A stretch of 64,000 nt of DNA from Streptomycetaceae bacterium. GTDB taxonomy: Bacteria > Actinomycetota > Actinomycetes > Nanopelagicales > Nanopelagicaceae. The stretch lies in the NCBI GenBank assembly GCA_027483765.1, contig JAIXTW010000010.1, positions 1 through 64,000 on the forward strand. Reading direction: 5' to 3'. Of this stretch, positions 17,807-26,324 are shown one piece after another (within the stretch, counting starts at the first letter, position 1; each line of letters begins with the position of its first letter). The notes under the pieces are model-generated. The model searched no databases and had not been told where the DNA came from. It saw nothing but the letters and a program-made list of their open reading frames with translations. The translations under genes and the position numbers were made by a program.

Positions 17807-19051
17807 CTATCCGAAATATTTCTGAGCACCACGGATACCCGTAACCAGCGCATCGAGATCATCTTGAGTGTTGTAAAGGTAGAACGAAGCCCGCGTACTT
17901 GCAGGAACGCCCATTTTGCGAGCAAGTGGCCAAGCGCAGTGATGGCCAGTACGTACTGCAATTCCTTGGCTATCAAGATACTGACCCACATCATGCGGAT
18001 GAATATCCCCGACAGTAAATGAGACCGATCCCCCACGCATATTCATATCACGTGGCCCAATCACTGTAAGTCCTTCAATCGCTTCAAACTCTTTCAGTAA
18101 ATATTTAGTAAGGGAGAGCTCATGTTCGTGAATGTTGTTCATACCGATATCGGTCAGATAGGTAAGTGCTGCTCCAAGTCCTACCGCTTGCGCCATGCTG
18201 GGAACACCAGGTTCAAATTTCTTAGGCGCAGGTGCCCATGTTGCACCTGTCATTGTGACATTTTCAATCATTGATCCACCCGTGAGGAAAGGAGGAAGTT
18301 CGGCCAATAGTTCTCTGCGTCCCCAAAAAATACCAATACCAGTAGGTCCTACCGTCTTGTGACCGGAGAAGGCAAGAAAATCGATATCAAGAGCCTTCAC
18401 ATCAACTGGCATATGTGGAACAGATTGACAGGCATCTAAGACAACGACGGCACCAACTTCGTGCGCACGCTTCACTATTTCTTGTAGCGGAATAATCGTT
18501 CCGAGAACATTCGATTGGTGTGTAAGTGCAACGACTTTAGTTTTATCAGTAATGACCTGGGCAATATTCGAAAGATCTAAGCGACCTTCAGGGGTTACTT
18601 CAAACCAAGAGAGCGTAGCTCCGGTTCGCGCCGCTAACTGCTGCCACGGTATAAGATTGGCATGGTGCTCCATCTCAGTCACAACGATGCCATCGCCGGC
18701 GGTCAGATGGAATCTATTGCCCTTCTCAGCATTTCCCATTGCGTAAGCAACAAGATTGAGAGACTCGGTAGCGCTTTTGGTAAAAACTACCTCATCGTGA
18801 TGGGCGTTGAGAAAATTGGCAACTATCTGTCGAGCGTTCTCTAGTGCATCTGTCGCCTCTTCGGCCAACTGATGTGCACCACGATGAGCGGCAGCATTTT
18901 GCATTCGGTAAAAATTGCTCTGTGCATCAATAACCACATGTGGTTTCTGACTTGTTGCGCCGGAATCTAAATAGACCAGGCGCTTATCATCGCGAATTTT
19001 CCGAGTAAGAATTGGAAAATCCTGAGCGCTGACTGATGCGTTAAATGACAT
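17807..19051 (-). CDS. sufS: Cysteine desulfurase SufS
   Basis: This 414-residue PLP enzyme (class V fold) converts cysteine to alanine and passes persulfide sulfur to SufU. The Schiff-base lysine is in SGHKTVGPTG near residue 230. The persulfide cysteine is in RTGHHCAWPLARKMG near 370, followed by RASFYLYNT. The length matches group II desulfurases, which need an activator such as SufU. It follows sufC with a 1-base gap. Confidence 0.95.
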   Translation of the reverse strand: MSFNASVSAQDFPILTRKIRDDKRLVYLDSGATSQKPHVVIDAQSNFYRMQNAAAHRGAHQLAEEATDALENARQIVANFLNAHHDEVVFTKSATESLNLVAYAMGNAEKGNRFHLTAGDGIVVTEMEHHANLIPWQQLAARTGATLSWFEVTPEGRLDLSNIAQVITDKTKVVALTHQSNVLGTIIPLQEIVKRAHEVGAVVVLDACQSVPHMPVDVKALDIDFLAFSGHKTVGPTGIGIFWGRRELLAELPPFLTGGSMIENVTMTGATWAPAPKKFEPGVPSMAQAVGLGAALTYLTDIGMNNIHEHELSLTKYLLKEFEAIEGLTVIGPRDMNMRGGSVSFTVGDIHPHDVGQYLDSQGIAVRTGHHCAWPLARKMGVPASTRASFYLYNTQDDLDALVTGIRGAQKYFG

Positions 19052-19052
19052 A

Positions 19053-19805
19053 TTAAGCGCTTACGTACTCGGCATATCCATTCGCTTCGAGCTTATCTGC
19101 GAGCTCAGGGCCACCTTCTTCAACGATGCGGCCGTTTGCAAATACATGTACGAAATCAGGCTTGATGTATTTCAAGATTCTTGTGTAGTGAGTGATGAGC
19201 AAAATACCGTGGTTGTTTGCCGCCTTCGCGCGAACAACCCCCTCGGAAACAATGCGCAGAGCATCAACATCGAGACCTGAATCTGTCTCATCGAGAATCG
19301 CAAACTTAGGCTTAAGCAGTTCGAGTTGCATGATCTCGTGGCGCTTCTTCTCGCCCCCAGAAAAGCCTTCGTTCACATTGCGTTGGGCGAAAGATGCATC
19401 CATCTTCAGTGACTCCATAGCTGACTTGACTTCCCCAACCCACTCACGGAGTTTTGGAGCTTCTCCTCGAAGTGCGGTCGCTGCAGTGCGCAGGAAGTTT
19501 GAAACTGATACGCCCGGAACTTCAACTGGATACTGCATCGCAAGAAAAAGCCCAGCCTTAGCGCGCTCATCAACAGTCATCTCGAGTACATCTGCCCCAT
19601 CGAGTGTGACCGTTCCACCGGTGATTGTGTACTTCGGGTGACCAGCAATCGAATAGGCAAGAGTTGATTTACCTGAACCATTAGGTCCCATAATTGCATG
19701 TGTCTCACCTGATTTAATTGTGAGATCTACACCTTTGAGAATTTCAATAGCGCCTTGCTCGGTATCAACAGATACTTTCAGTCCGCGAATTTCTAGAGTA
19801 CTCAT
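19053..19805 (-). CDS. sufC: Fe-S assembly ATPase SufC
   Basis: This 250-residue cytosolic ABC-type ATPase drives SufBCD scaffold conformational change. Walker A GPNGSGKST is at residues 40-48, the signature reads FSGGEKKRHEIMQL near 148, and Walker B is FAILDETDSGLD. As usual for SufC, it has no membrane partner. It lies between the Rieske-type ferredoxin gene (11 bases away) and sufS. Confidence 0.96.
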   Translation of the reverse strand: MSTLEIRGLKVSVDTEQGAIEILKGVDLTIKSGETHAIMGPNGSGKSTLAYSIAGHPKYTITGGTVTLDGADVLEMTVDERAKAGLFLAMQYPVEVPGVSVSNFLRTAATALRGEAPKLREWVGEVKSAMESLKMDASFAQRNVNEGFSGGEKKRHEIMQLELLKPKFAILDETDSGLDVDALRIVSEGVVRAKAANNHGILLITHYTRILKYIKPDFVHVFANGRIVEEGGPELADKLEANGYAEYVSA

Positions 19806-19816
19806 ATCTATCTCCG

Positions 19817-20113
19817 TTACATTTCTACCGTGACGGAGTCTCCGTCGATGGTTACTGGGTAAGACTTCACTGGTGCAACAGCTGGTGGTGTCAGGGCTTG
19901 CCCTGTTCGTAAATCAAATTCCGCTCCATGCAACCAGCATTCAATCTTGAATCCTGTTACATCCCCCTCGGAAAGTGATGCATCAGAGTGGCTACAGGTA
20001 TCACCGATAGCAAAAACTTCAGTTCCCACTCGTGCGACACAGATTGACTCGCCATTCTTTTCAATGCGTTGTGGTTTTCCCTCTACGAGGGTGGCTAGTG
20101 AAAGATCTGACAT
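19817..20113 (-). CDS. Rieske-type [2Fe-2S] ferredoxin
   Basis: This 98-residue soluble Rieske protein resembles ferredoxin subunits of non-heme dioxygenases. Cys40-x-His42 (CSHSDA) and Cys59-x2-His62 (CWLHGAEFD) are the four cluster ligands. No oxygenase is nearby. The gene starts directly after sufD and precedes sufC, a position seen in other actinobacterial SUF operons, which suggests an electron-transfer role in cluster assembly. That role is inferred. Confidence 0.9.
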   Translation of the reverse strand: MSDLSLATLVEGKPQRIEKNGESICVARVGTEVFAIGDTCSHSDASLSEGDVTGFKIECWLHGAEFDLRTGQALTPPAVAPVKSYPVTIDGDSVTVEM

Positions 20114-21205
20114 TTAATTACCAGCCTTCGCTAACTCTTCATCAATGCGGGTCATGATGCGATTTTGAATCTCTTCGATTCCGATCTCAGCGACAATCTC
20201 ATTGAAAAATCCACGGACCACGAGTCTGCGAGCATCTTCCATGTTGATACCACGAGACATGAGATAGAAGAGCTGTTCATCATCGAAACGGCCGGTGGTA
20301 GATGCGTGTCCGGCGCCCACGATCTCGCCTGTTTCAATCTCAAGATTAGGTACGGAATCTGCTCGTGCGCCATCTGAAAGTAGAAGGTTTCGATTGAGTT
20401 CGTAGGTATCTGTGCCTTCGGCCGCCGCACGAATAAAGACGTCGCCAATCCAGACGGTATGTGCCTTATCCCCTGCAAGCGCTCCCTTGTAATTGACTCG
20501 AGACTTTGCATGAGGAACTTTGTGATCAACAAACATACGATGTTCAAAGAATTGTCCCGCAGTTGCGAAATAAACTCCAGATAAATCACATGAAGCACCC
20601 GGTGCAATGAAATCAACAGTAGGAAGTAATCGCACGAGATTTCCACCGACTGTGACAACGATTGATTTGAACGATGCATCTCGATCAACAGTTGCGTGAT
20701 GGCGACCAGCATGAATCGTTTGGGAACCCCACTCTTGCAGACAGATAAATGTGAGGTTGGCACCAGGTCCGACCTGGATCTCCAAGTCTTCGGCAATATG
20801 GGTATCACCAGTATTTTCAATGATTACCGTTGCCTTTGCATGCGAACCTACTTTGATCAGCACTCGAGCGAACTCAGCCTTATCCAAGACACCTTGAGTA
20901 CGTCCTAGAAATATTGGTGATGAAACTTCGGTATCAGCCGAAATCTGAAGCAACGTACCTTGATCAGTGAACTCGCGAATTCGATTGACGATTGCATCAT
21001 CAGTTTCAGTAATCGACTTAATTGTCGTGTGTGAAAGCGTTACTCCATTAGGGAGTTCGCTCTTTGCGATGAGTGAATTGTGAAGAACAGGCGTAGCTGT
21101 CCCATCATGCATTCCCCCAAGACGCTTGAGCGGCGTAAAACGCCACGCTTCTTCGCGTCCAGTTGGAGTGTGCTTCTCCAAGATATTAGATTGCAGTGTT
21201 GTCAT
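20114..21205 (-). CDS. sufD: Fe-S scaffold subunit SufD
   Basis: This 363-residue member of the SufB/SufD beta-helix family pairs with SufB and SufC to form the scaffold. The middle carries beta-helix repeats (about 80-280). The C-terminal region has the family segment [20 protein letters not shown] near residue 300, including the conserved histidine. It is shorter and more divergent at the N-terminus than SufB, as expected. It overlaps sufB by one base and abuts the Rieske gene. Confidence 0.94.
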   Translation of the reverse strand: MTTLQSNILEKHTPTGREEAWRFTPLKRLGGMHDGTATPVLHNSLIAKSELPNGVTLSHTTIKSITETDDAIVNRIREFTDQGTLLQISADTEVSSPIFLGRTQGVLDKAEFARVLIKVGSHAKATVIIENTGDTHIAEDLEIQVGPGANLTFICLQEWGSQTIHAGRHHATVDRDASFKSIVVTVGGNLVRLLPTVDFIAPGASCDLSGVYFATAGQFFEHRMFVDHKVPHAKSRVNYKGALAGDKAHTVWIGDVFIRAAAEGTDTYELNRNLLLSDGARADSVPNLEIETGEIVGAGHASTTGRFDDEQLFYLMSRGINMEDARRLVVRGFFNEIVAEIGIEEIQNRIMTRIDEELAKAGN

Positions 21206-22614
21206 TATCCGACAGCACCTTCCATCTGAAGTTCAATCAAGCGGTTGAGTTCTAGCGCGTATTCCATTGGAAGTTCACGCGCGATAGGTTCGATAAATCC
21301 ACGAACAATCATCGCCATCGCTTCGTCTTCGTTAAGACCGCGTGACATGAGGTAGAAGAGTTGATCATCTGAGATCTTCGAGACAGTTGCCTCGTGACCC
21401 ATTGAGACATCATCTTCGCGAATATCTACATATGGATATGTGTCAGAACGTGAAATGGTGTCGACCAAGAGCGCATCACATTTGACTGTGCTCGCTGAAT
21501 GATGAGCGCCTTCCTGCACCTGCACGAGACCGCGATAGGAAGTACGACCTCCTCCGCGGGCTACTGACTTGGAGATCACTGAAGACGATGTATACGGAGC
21601 AGCATGAACCATCTTTGCGCCAGAGTCTTGATGCTGTCCTGGGCCTGCAAATGCGAGTGAGAGAGTCTCACCCTTTGCATGTGGACCCATAAGCATGACT
21701 GCTGGATATTTCATGGTGACCTTTGAGCCGATATTTCCATCGACCCACTCCATGGTTGCACCTTCAGCGCATGTTGCACGCTTTGTTACCAAGTTATACA
21801 CGTTATTCGACCAGTTCTGAATAGTTGTATAGCGAACGCGTGCACCCTTTTTCACAACGATTTCAACAACTGCAGAGTGAAGTGAATCTGATTTGTAAAT
21901 TGGTGCTGTACAGCCTTCAACATAGTGAATGTAGGAATCTTCGTCAGCGATGATAAGCGTGCGTTCGAACTGACCCATATTCTCGGTATTGATGCGGAAA
22001 TATGCCTGCAAAGGAATATCCACATGGACACCCTTTGGAACATAAATAAAAGACCCACCCGACCAAACAGAGGTATTCAGAGCAGCGAATTTATTGTCTC
22101 CAACCGGGATAACAGTTCCGAAATACTCTTTAAAGAGTTCTGGATGAAGCTTCAGCGCACTATCTGTATCAAGGAAGATAACGCCCTGCTTCTCAAGGTC
22201 TTCACGAATCGAGTGATAAACAACTTCTGACTCATATTGTGCAGCCACACCAGAGACCAAGCGCTGCTTCTCTGCTTCTGGGATGCCTAGACGGTCGTAG
22301 GTATTTTTAATGTCATCTGGAAGGTCATCCCATGTTGTCGCTTGCTTCTCAGTTGAGCGCACGAAGTACTTGATGGTGTCAAAGAAAATACCGGAAAGGT
22401 CAGAACCCCAGGATGGCATTGGCTTCTTGTAGAAGAGATCGAGCCCCTTGAGGCGAAGGTCTAGCATCCACTGTGGCTCGGACTTCTTTGAGCTGATGTC
22501 GCGGACGACTTCTTCGCTGAGACCACGCTTTGCATTTGAGCCAGCATCAGTTGTATCAGACCAGCCGTACTCGTAATTTCCAAGACCTTCGAGTTCTGGG
22601 TGTGCTGTTGTCAT
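21205..22614 (-). CDS. sufB: Fe-S scaffold subunit SufB
   Basis: This 469-residue scaffold is the site where nascent Fe-S clusters are assembled. It is highly conserved: [19 protein letters not shown] near residue 190, then YVEGCTAP with a conserved cysteine near 240, and a C-terminal block with [21 protein letters not shown]. It has no intein, unlike many mycobacterial SufB proteins. Its ATG overlaps sufR by 4 bases, so regulator and scaffold are translationally coupled. Confidence 0.96.
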   Translation of the reverse strand: MTTAHPELEGLGNYEYGWSDTTDAGSNAKRGLSEEVVRDISSKKSEPQWMLDLRLKGLDLFYKKPMPSWGSDLSGIFFDTIKYFVRSTEKQATTWDDLPDDIKNTYDRLGIPEAEKQRLVSGVAAQYESEVVYHSIREDLEKQGVIFLDTDSALKLHPELFKEYFGTVIPVGDNKFAALNTSVWSGGSFIYVPKGVHVDIPLQAYFRINTENMGQFERTLIIADEDSYIHYVEGCTAPIYKSDSLHSAVVEIVVKKGARVRYTTIQNWSNNVYNLVTKRATCAEGATMEWVDGNIGSKVTMKYPAVMLMGPHAKGETLSLAFAGPGQHQDSGAKMVHAAPYTSSSVISKSVARGGGRTSYRGLVQVQEGAHHSASTVKCDALLVDTISRSDTYPYVDIREDDVSMGHEATVSKISDDQLFYLMSRGLNEDEAMAMIVRGFIEPIARELPMEYALELNRLIELQMEGAVG

Positions 22615-23339
22615 GAGTGTGCCTTTCCAGCGGTAGTTTTTGATTTCTTCACTTCAGAGTTTTTCTTTGGTGATGTGAACTTTGGGATATAGGTCGTGCA
22701 GACCCCATCGCCATGGGCGATAGTTGCAAGTCGTTGTACATGTGTTCCTAAAATCTTTGAAAAAATCTCGGTCTCAGCTTCGCATAGCGCAGGAAACTCA
22801 GCAGCAACGTGCGCAATCGGGCAATGATGCTGACAGAGTTGTTCTCCATTTGCGTGAACTTCAATACTTGCCGCATACCCTTGTTCGGTAAGGAAAGTTG
22901 CTAGGGATTCAGATTTATTAGCTGACTTTGCTAGGGCAACGGTAGCTTTGCGCTCAATATCTGCAGCGCGTGATTCGGCAAATGCCTGTACTTGATGTTC
23001 GCCAGTTTGGGCGGACATGAACTTAAGGGCTGCAACTGCAAGATCGTCGTAGGAATGCTCAAATTGTTCCCGGCCAGAATCGGTCATCACAAAGACTTTT
23101 GATGGGCGACCACGTCCTCGAGTGAGAGCGACATGCGGCTCGCGAGCCTCAAGAATTCCATCGCCGATGAGAAGATCGAGGTGACGCCTAATTCCAGCCG
23201 GGGTTAATCCCAACCGCTCGCCGAGTACAACCGCACTCGAAGGACCATTTTCCAGGACCGAGCGCGCGACAGCATCGCGGGTGCTGAGGTCATCGATTTT
23301 CACAACACTAGTGTGTCGTAATTCGCTGGACCCCGCCAC
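22611..23339 (-). CDS. sufR: Fe-S responsive repressor SufR
   Basis: This 242-residue DeoR/ArsR-like winged-helix regulator of the SUF operon binds DNA through its N-terminus (about 15-85; [15 protein letters not shown]). It carries C-terminal cysteines fitting an Fe-S cluster: C and HHCP near 165, C near 182, and DGVC near 212. The listed start is a GTG without a clear Shine-Dalgarno sequence. A second GTG at 23303 (MKIDDLS) is possible and would place the palindrome ACACTAGTGT just before the start. It is the first gene of the operon and probably represses it when clusters are sufficient. Confidence 0.9.
   Translation of the reverse strand: MAGSSELRHTSVVKIDDLSTRDAVARSVLENGPSSAVVLGERLGLTPAGIRRHLDLLIGDGILEAREPHVALTRGRGRPSKVFVMTDSGREQFEHSYDDLAVAALKFMSAQTGEHQVQAFAESRAADIERKATVALAKSANKSESLATFLTEQGYAASIEVHANGEQLCQHHCPIAHVAAEFPALCEAETEIFSKILGTHVQRLATIAHGDGVCTTYIPKFTSPKKNSEVKKSKTTAGKAHS
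23305..23314. promoter_or_regulatory. Perfect palindrome ACACTAGTGT near the sufR start
   Basis: This perfect 10-base palindrome lies inside the first codons of sufR as called, or immediately upstream if sufR starts at the GTG at 23303. ACACT half-sites resemble the operator reported for mycobacterial SufR. It may be an autoregulatory site, but a 10-base palindrome can also occur by chance. Confidence 0.3.
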
Positions 23340-23353
23340 TCGAGGCGCCGTGT

Positions 23354-23369
23354 CCTAGCTATCTCTAGG
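23354..23369. promoter_or_regulatory. Inverted repeat CCTAG-N6-CTAGG between sufR and ctaA
   Basis: This perfect 5-bp half-site repeat with a 6-base spacer lies in the 46-base divergent gap. TAGGCT at 23373-23378, 7 bases before the ctaA ATG, looks like the ctaA -10. The repeat would then sit over the -35/spacer of the ctaA promoter and also upstream of sufR. An operator for SufR, or for a factor controlling both directions, is a reasonable inference. Confidence 0.45.
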
Positions 23370-23385
23370 TCATAGGCTACGCAAC

Positions 23386-24264
23386 ATGAGCAAATCGGGA
23401 AAGGTTGCAATCCGCCTACTTCCGACCCTCACCGCACTCCTTCTCTTCCTGCAAGGCGCGTTGGTAATTACAGGTGGCGCTGTTCGTCTGACCGGTTCCG
23501 GGCTCGGATGTCCAACATGGCCCGAATGCGTTCCTGGTTCCTACCTGCCAGTTGAAGGACAAGCAGAGGGCGCTTTGCATGCATGGATTGAGTTTGGAAA
23601 TCGGTTACTGACCTTCGCACTTCTCTTCGCCGCACTTGCAACAGTTGTTGCAGTTGTACGTAGTGGACGTCGCGACCTGAGATTCTTGGCAGCAACACAG
23701 ATCCTTGGAATCCTCGGTCAAGGTCTGCTCGGTGGAATTACCGTGCTGACTGACCTTAACCCGCTTGCAGTGGCCTCGCACTTTTTGCTCTCTATCGCTC
23801 TTATTGCCGCAGCTACTTCGCTTCATTCGCGTCGTCACCATCCGCAGGTTCGAACATCATCAACGCAAGTGCGTATCTCACGCATCTCCTTGATTCATAT
23901 CACTCTGACATTTATCGCGATAGCTATTGGAACTTTGGTAACCGGTTCTGGACCTCATGCCGGAGATGTCGATGCTCCACGACTTGATTTCGCTATCACA
24001 ACAATTACTCGTTTCCATAGCGCCGCGGTATGGCTCTTGGTAATCATTACTGCACTCTTCTACTTCTCTGCAGATCTTCGCTTTGAAACCAAACGCTGGC
24101 TTCGAATATTTTTTATCTTGACGCTATTGCAGGGAGCTTTCGGCTACCTGCAGTATTTCCTCGGAGTACCCATTGGATTAGTAGCGCTGCACCTGCTCGG
24201 CTCAGTACTCGTTTGGATTGCCGCATGGAGAACCCGTCTTTCAGTAGTACGTAAACCCGCATAA
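23386..24264 (+). CDS. ctaA: Heme A synthase (COX15/CtaA)
   Basis: This 292-residue membrane protein converts heme O to heme A for aa3-type cytochrome oxidase. Eight transmembrane segments alternate through the protein. Conserved histidines are in GALHAWIEFGNR near 65, VASHFLLS near 128, RFHSAAVW near 210 and ALHLLGS near 268. The N-terminal half has the family pair GGAVRLTGSGLGCPTWPEC with two cysteines. The ATG has no Shine-Dalgarno sequence and probably begins a leaderless mRNA. It is divergent from sufR. The partner gene ctaB, usually between ctaA and tkt in Actinobacteria, is missing here. Confidence 0.93.
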   Translation: MSKSGKVAIRLLPTLTALLLFLQGALVITGGAVRLTGSGLGCPTWPECVPGSYLPVEGQAEGALHAWIEFGNRLLTFALLFAALATVVAVVRSGRRDLRFLAATQILGILGQGLLGGITVLTDLNPLAVASHFLLSIALIAAATSLHSRRHHPQVRTSSTQVRISRISLIHITLTFIAIAIGTLVTGSGPHAGDVDAPRLDFAITTITRFHSAAVWLLVIITALFYFSADLRFETKRWLRIFFILTLLQGAFGYLQYFLGVPIGLVALHLLGSVLVWIAAWRTRLSVVRKPA

Positions 24265-24275
24265 GGAGAAGAAAA

Positions 24276-26324
24276 ATGACACAGATAGCCGGTTGGACCG
24301 AACTCGATGATCGCGCAGTTTCATATGCTCGTGCATTGGCGATGGATGCAGTTCAAAAGGTGGGCAATGGTCACCCTGGCACTGCCATGACACTTGCACC
24401 AGTTGCGTACAACCTCTTTCAACGGCATCTAGTTCATGATCCCGCCAATCCTCATTGGTTAGGACGTGATCGATTCATTCTCTCCTGCGGCCATTCTTCG
24501 CTGACGCTCTACACACAACTCTTCTTTAGCGGCTATGGGCTAGAGATGGAAGATATGCAATCGTTTAGAACTTTCGAGTCATTGACTCCGGGACACCCTG
24601 AGTATGGCCACACCGCCGGCGTAGAAATGACAACCGGTCCATTGGGCGCGGGCGTTGCAACTGCCGTTGGTTTCGCAATGGCTGCACGCTATGAGCGTGG
24701 ACTTCTTGATCCCGATGCTGCACTGGGGCAATCAATTTTTGATCACACAATCTGGGTAATCTGCTCGGACGGCGATTTGCAAGAGGGCGTTTCGGCCGAG
24801 GCATCATCTCTTGCCGGCACCCAGGCGCTGGGTAATCTCAACGTTATTTATGACGATAACCGCATCTCCATTGAAGGTGACACGCACGTTGCATTTACCG
24901 AAGATGTCGCAGCGCGCTACCGTGCCTACGGCTGGGATGTGCACGAGGTGCCTGCTCTGGCAGATGGAAACATTAATTTAGTTGCACTTGATAAAGCGAT
25001 GCATGCAGCAAAAGGTAATACTGCACAACCTTCGTTGATTCGTATGCACTCAGTAATCGCTTGGCCGGCGCCAAAACTTCGTGGAACTGCAAAGTCTCAT
25101 GGATCAGCCCTTGGCGATGAAGAGATTGCCGCTACAAAAGTTGAACTAGGTTTAAATCCTGAGGAAAAGTTTGCAATGCCGGCAGATGTGTTCGCTCATG
25201 TCAGAGCTGTCAAGGATCGAGGAACTGCTGCGCGCGAGGCATGGGATAAGAAATTTGCGTCGTGGAAATCTGCAAACCCTGACCGCGCGAATCTGCTAGC
25301 TCGACTAGTTAATGGTGAGCTGCCAACGGGTTGGGATAAGGACCTACCGGTATTTGAGGCAGGAAAAGATGTAGCAACTCGCGCAGCTTCAGGGCATGTA
25401 ATCAATGCAATAGCACGTGTGTTGCCTGAATTCTGGGGCGGATCTGCTGATCTAGCTGATAGCAATAACACCAGCATTGAAGGTGGAAATTCCTTCTTGC
25501 CTGCAACCAGTGCGATGAAGAACGCTGATCCTTATGGACGCATTATTCACTTCGGTATCCGCGAACATGCAATGGGTTCAATACTTAATGGTATTTCGCT
25601 GCACGGTCTGACTAAATCTTTCGGTGGAACCTTCGCGGTATTTAGTGATTACATGCGGCCTGCCGTTCGCTTAGCTGCCCTCATGGATATTCCATCAACT
25701 TTTGTCTGGACCCACGATTCCATTGGTCTTGGCGAAGATGGACCTACCCATCAACCGATCGAGCACTTCGCTGCTCTACGCGCGATTCCCAACTTTGCTG
25801 TCATCCGTCCAGCCGATGCTAATGAGGTTGCACAGGCATGGCGTTCAATTCTTACCCGCCGTAAGCCAGCAGGAATTCTGCTCTCTCGTCAAAATCTACG
25901 AACCGTCGACCGAACAACGCACGGCTCTGCTGCTGGCGTCGACCAAGGTGCTTACATATTGAAGGAGGCTAACTCCCAACCTCGCGTCGTCATCGTGGCT
26001 ACCGGATCAGAGGTCGCACTCGCACTTGATGTACAAATCGCGTTGGAAAAAGATGGCGTTGCTACCCGCGTAGTAAGTGCTCCTTGTCTTGAATGGTTTA
26101 ACGAGCAAACATCGGCATATCGCGAATCGGTACTCCCAGCATCATCGCTACGAGTCAGTATCGAGGCAGGTATCGCTCAAGGCTGGCGCGAATACGTCGG
26201 CGATAAAGGTGTGATCATTTCACTAGATCACTTCGGAGCATCCGCCTCCGCAAACAAACTCTTTACCGAATTTGGGTTCACACCCGATGCAATTCTAGAG
26301 AGAATCAAGAAGGTCCTTGGGTAA
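24276..26324 (+). CDS. tkt: Transketolase
   Basis: This 682-residue thiamine-diphosphate enzyme of the non-oxidative pentose phosphate pathway moves two-carbon units between sugar phosphates. GNGHPGTAMTLAP near residues 32-44 and the ThDP/Mg motif GDLQEGVSAEA near 167 (ending in DDNRISIEG) are clear. The pyrimidine domain has the glutamate in FGIREHAMG near 427. The length is normal. It has a good ribosome site (AAGGAGAAG) and follows ctaA by 11 bases. The TAA stop is directly followed by the pgi ATG. Confidence 0.96.
   Translation: MTQIAGWTELDDRAVSYARALAMDAVQKVGNGHPGTAMTLAPVAYNLFQRHLVHDPANPHWLGRDRFILSCGHSSLTLYTQLFFSGYGLEMEDMQSFRTFESLTPGHPEYGHTAGVEMTTGPLGAGVATAVGFAMAARYERGLLDPDAALGQSIFDHTIWVICSDGDLQEGVSAEASSLAGTQALGNLNVIYDDNRISIEGDTHVAFTEDVAARYRAYGWDVHEVPALADGNINLVALDKAMHAAKGNTAQPSLIRMHSVIAWPAPKLRGTAKSHGSALGDEEIAATKVELGLNPEEKFAMPADVFAHVRAVKDRGTAAREAWDKKFASWKSANPDRANLLARLVNGELPTGWDKDLPVFEAGKDVATRAASGHVINAIARVLPEFWGGSADLADSNNTSIEGGNSFLPATSAMKNADPYGRIIHFGIREHAMGSILNGISLHGLTKSFGGTFAVFSDYMRPAVRLAALMDIPSTFVWTHDSIGLGEDGPTHQPIEHFAALRAIPNFAVIRPADANEVAQAWRSILTRRKPAGILLSRQNLRTVDRTTHGSAAGVDQGAYILKEANSQPRVVIVATGSEVALALDVQIALEKDGVATRVVSAPCLEWFNEQTSAYRESVLPASSLRVSIEAGIAQGWREYVGDKGVIISLDHFGASASANKLFTEFGFTPDAILERIKKVLG

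Noticed and set aside
20152-20820. 222-codon minus-strand frame inside sufD
   Set aside because: It is an alternative frame of the same strand; the sufD frame contains the family segment and continuous homology.
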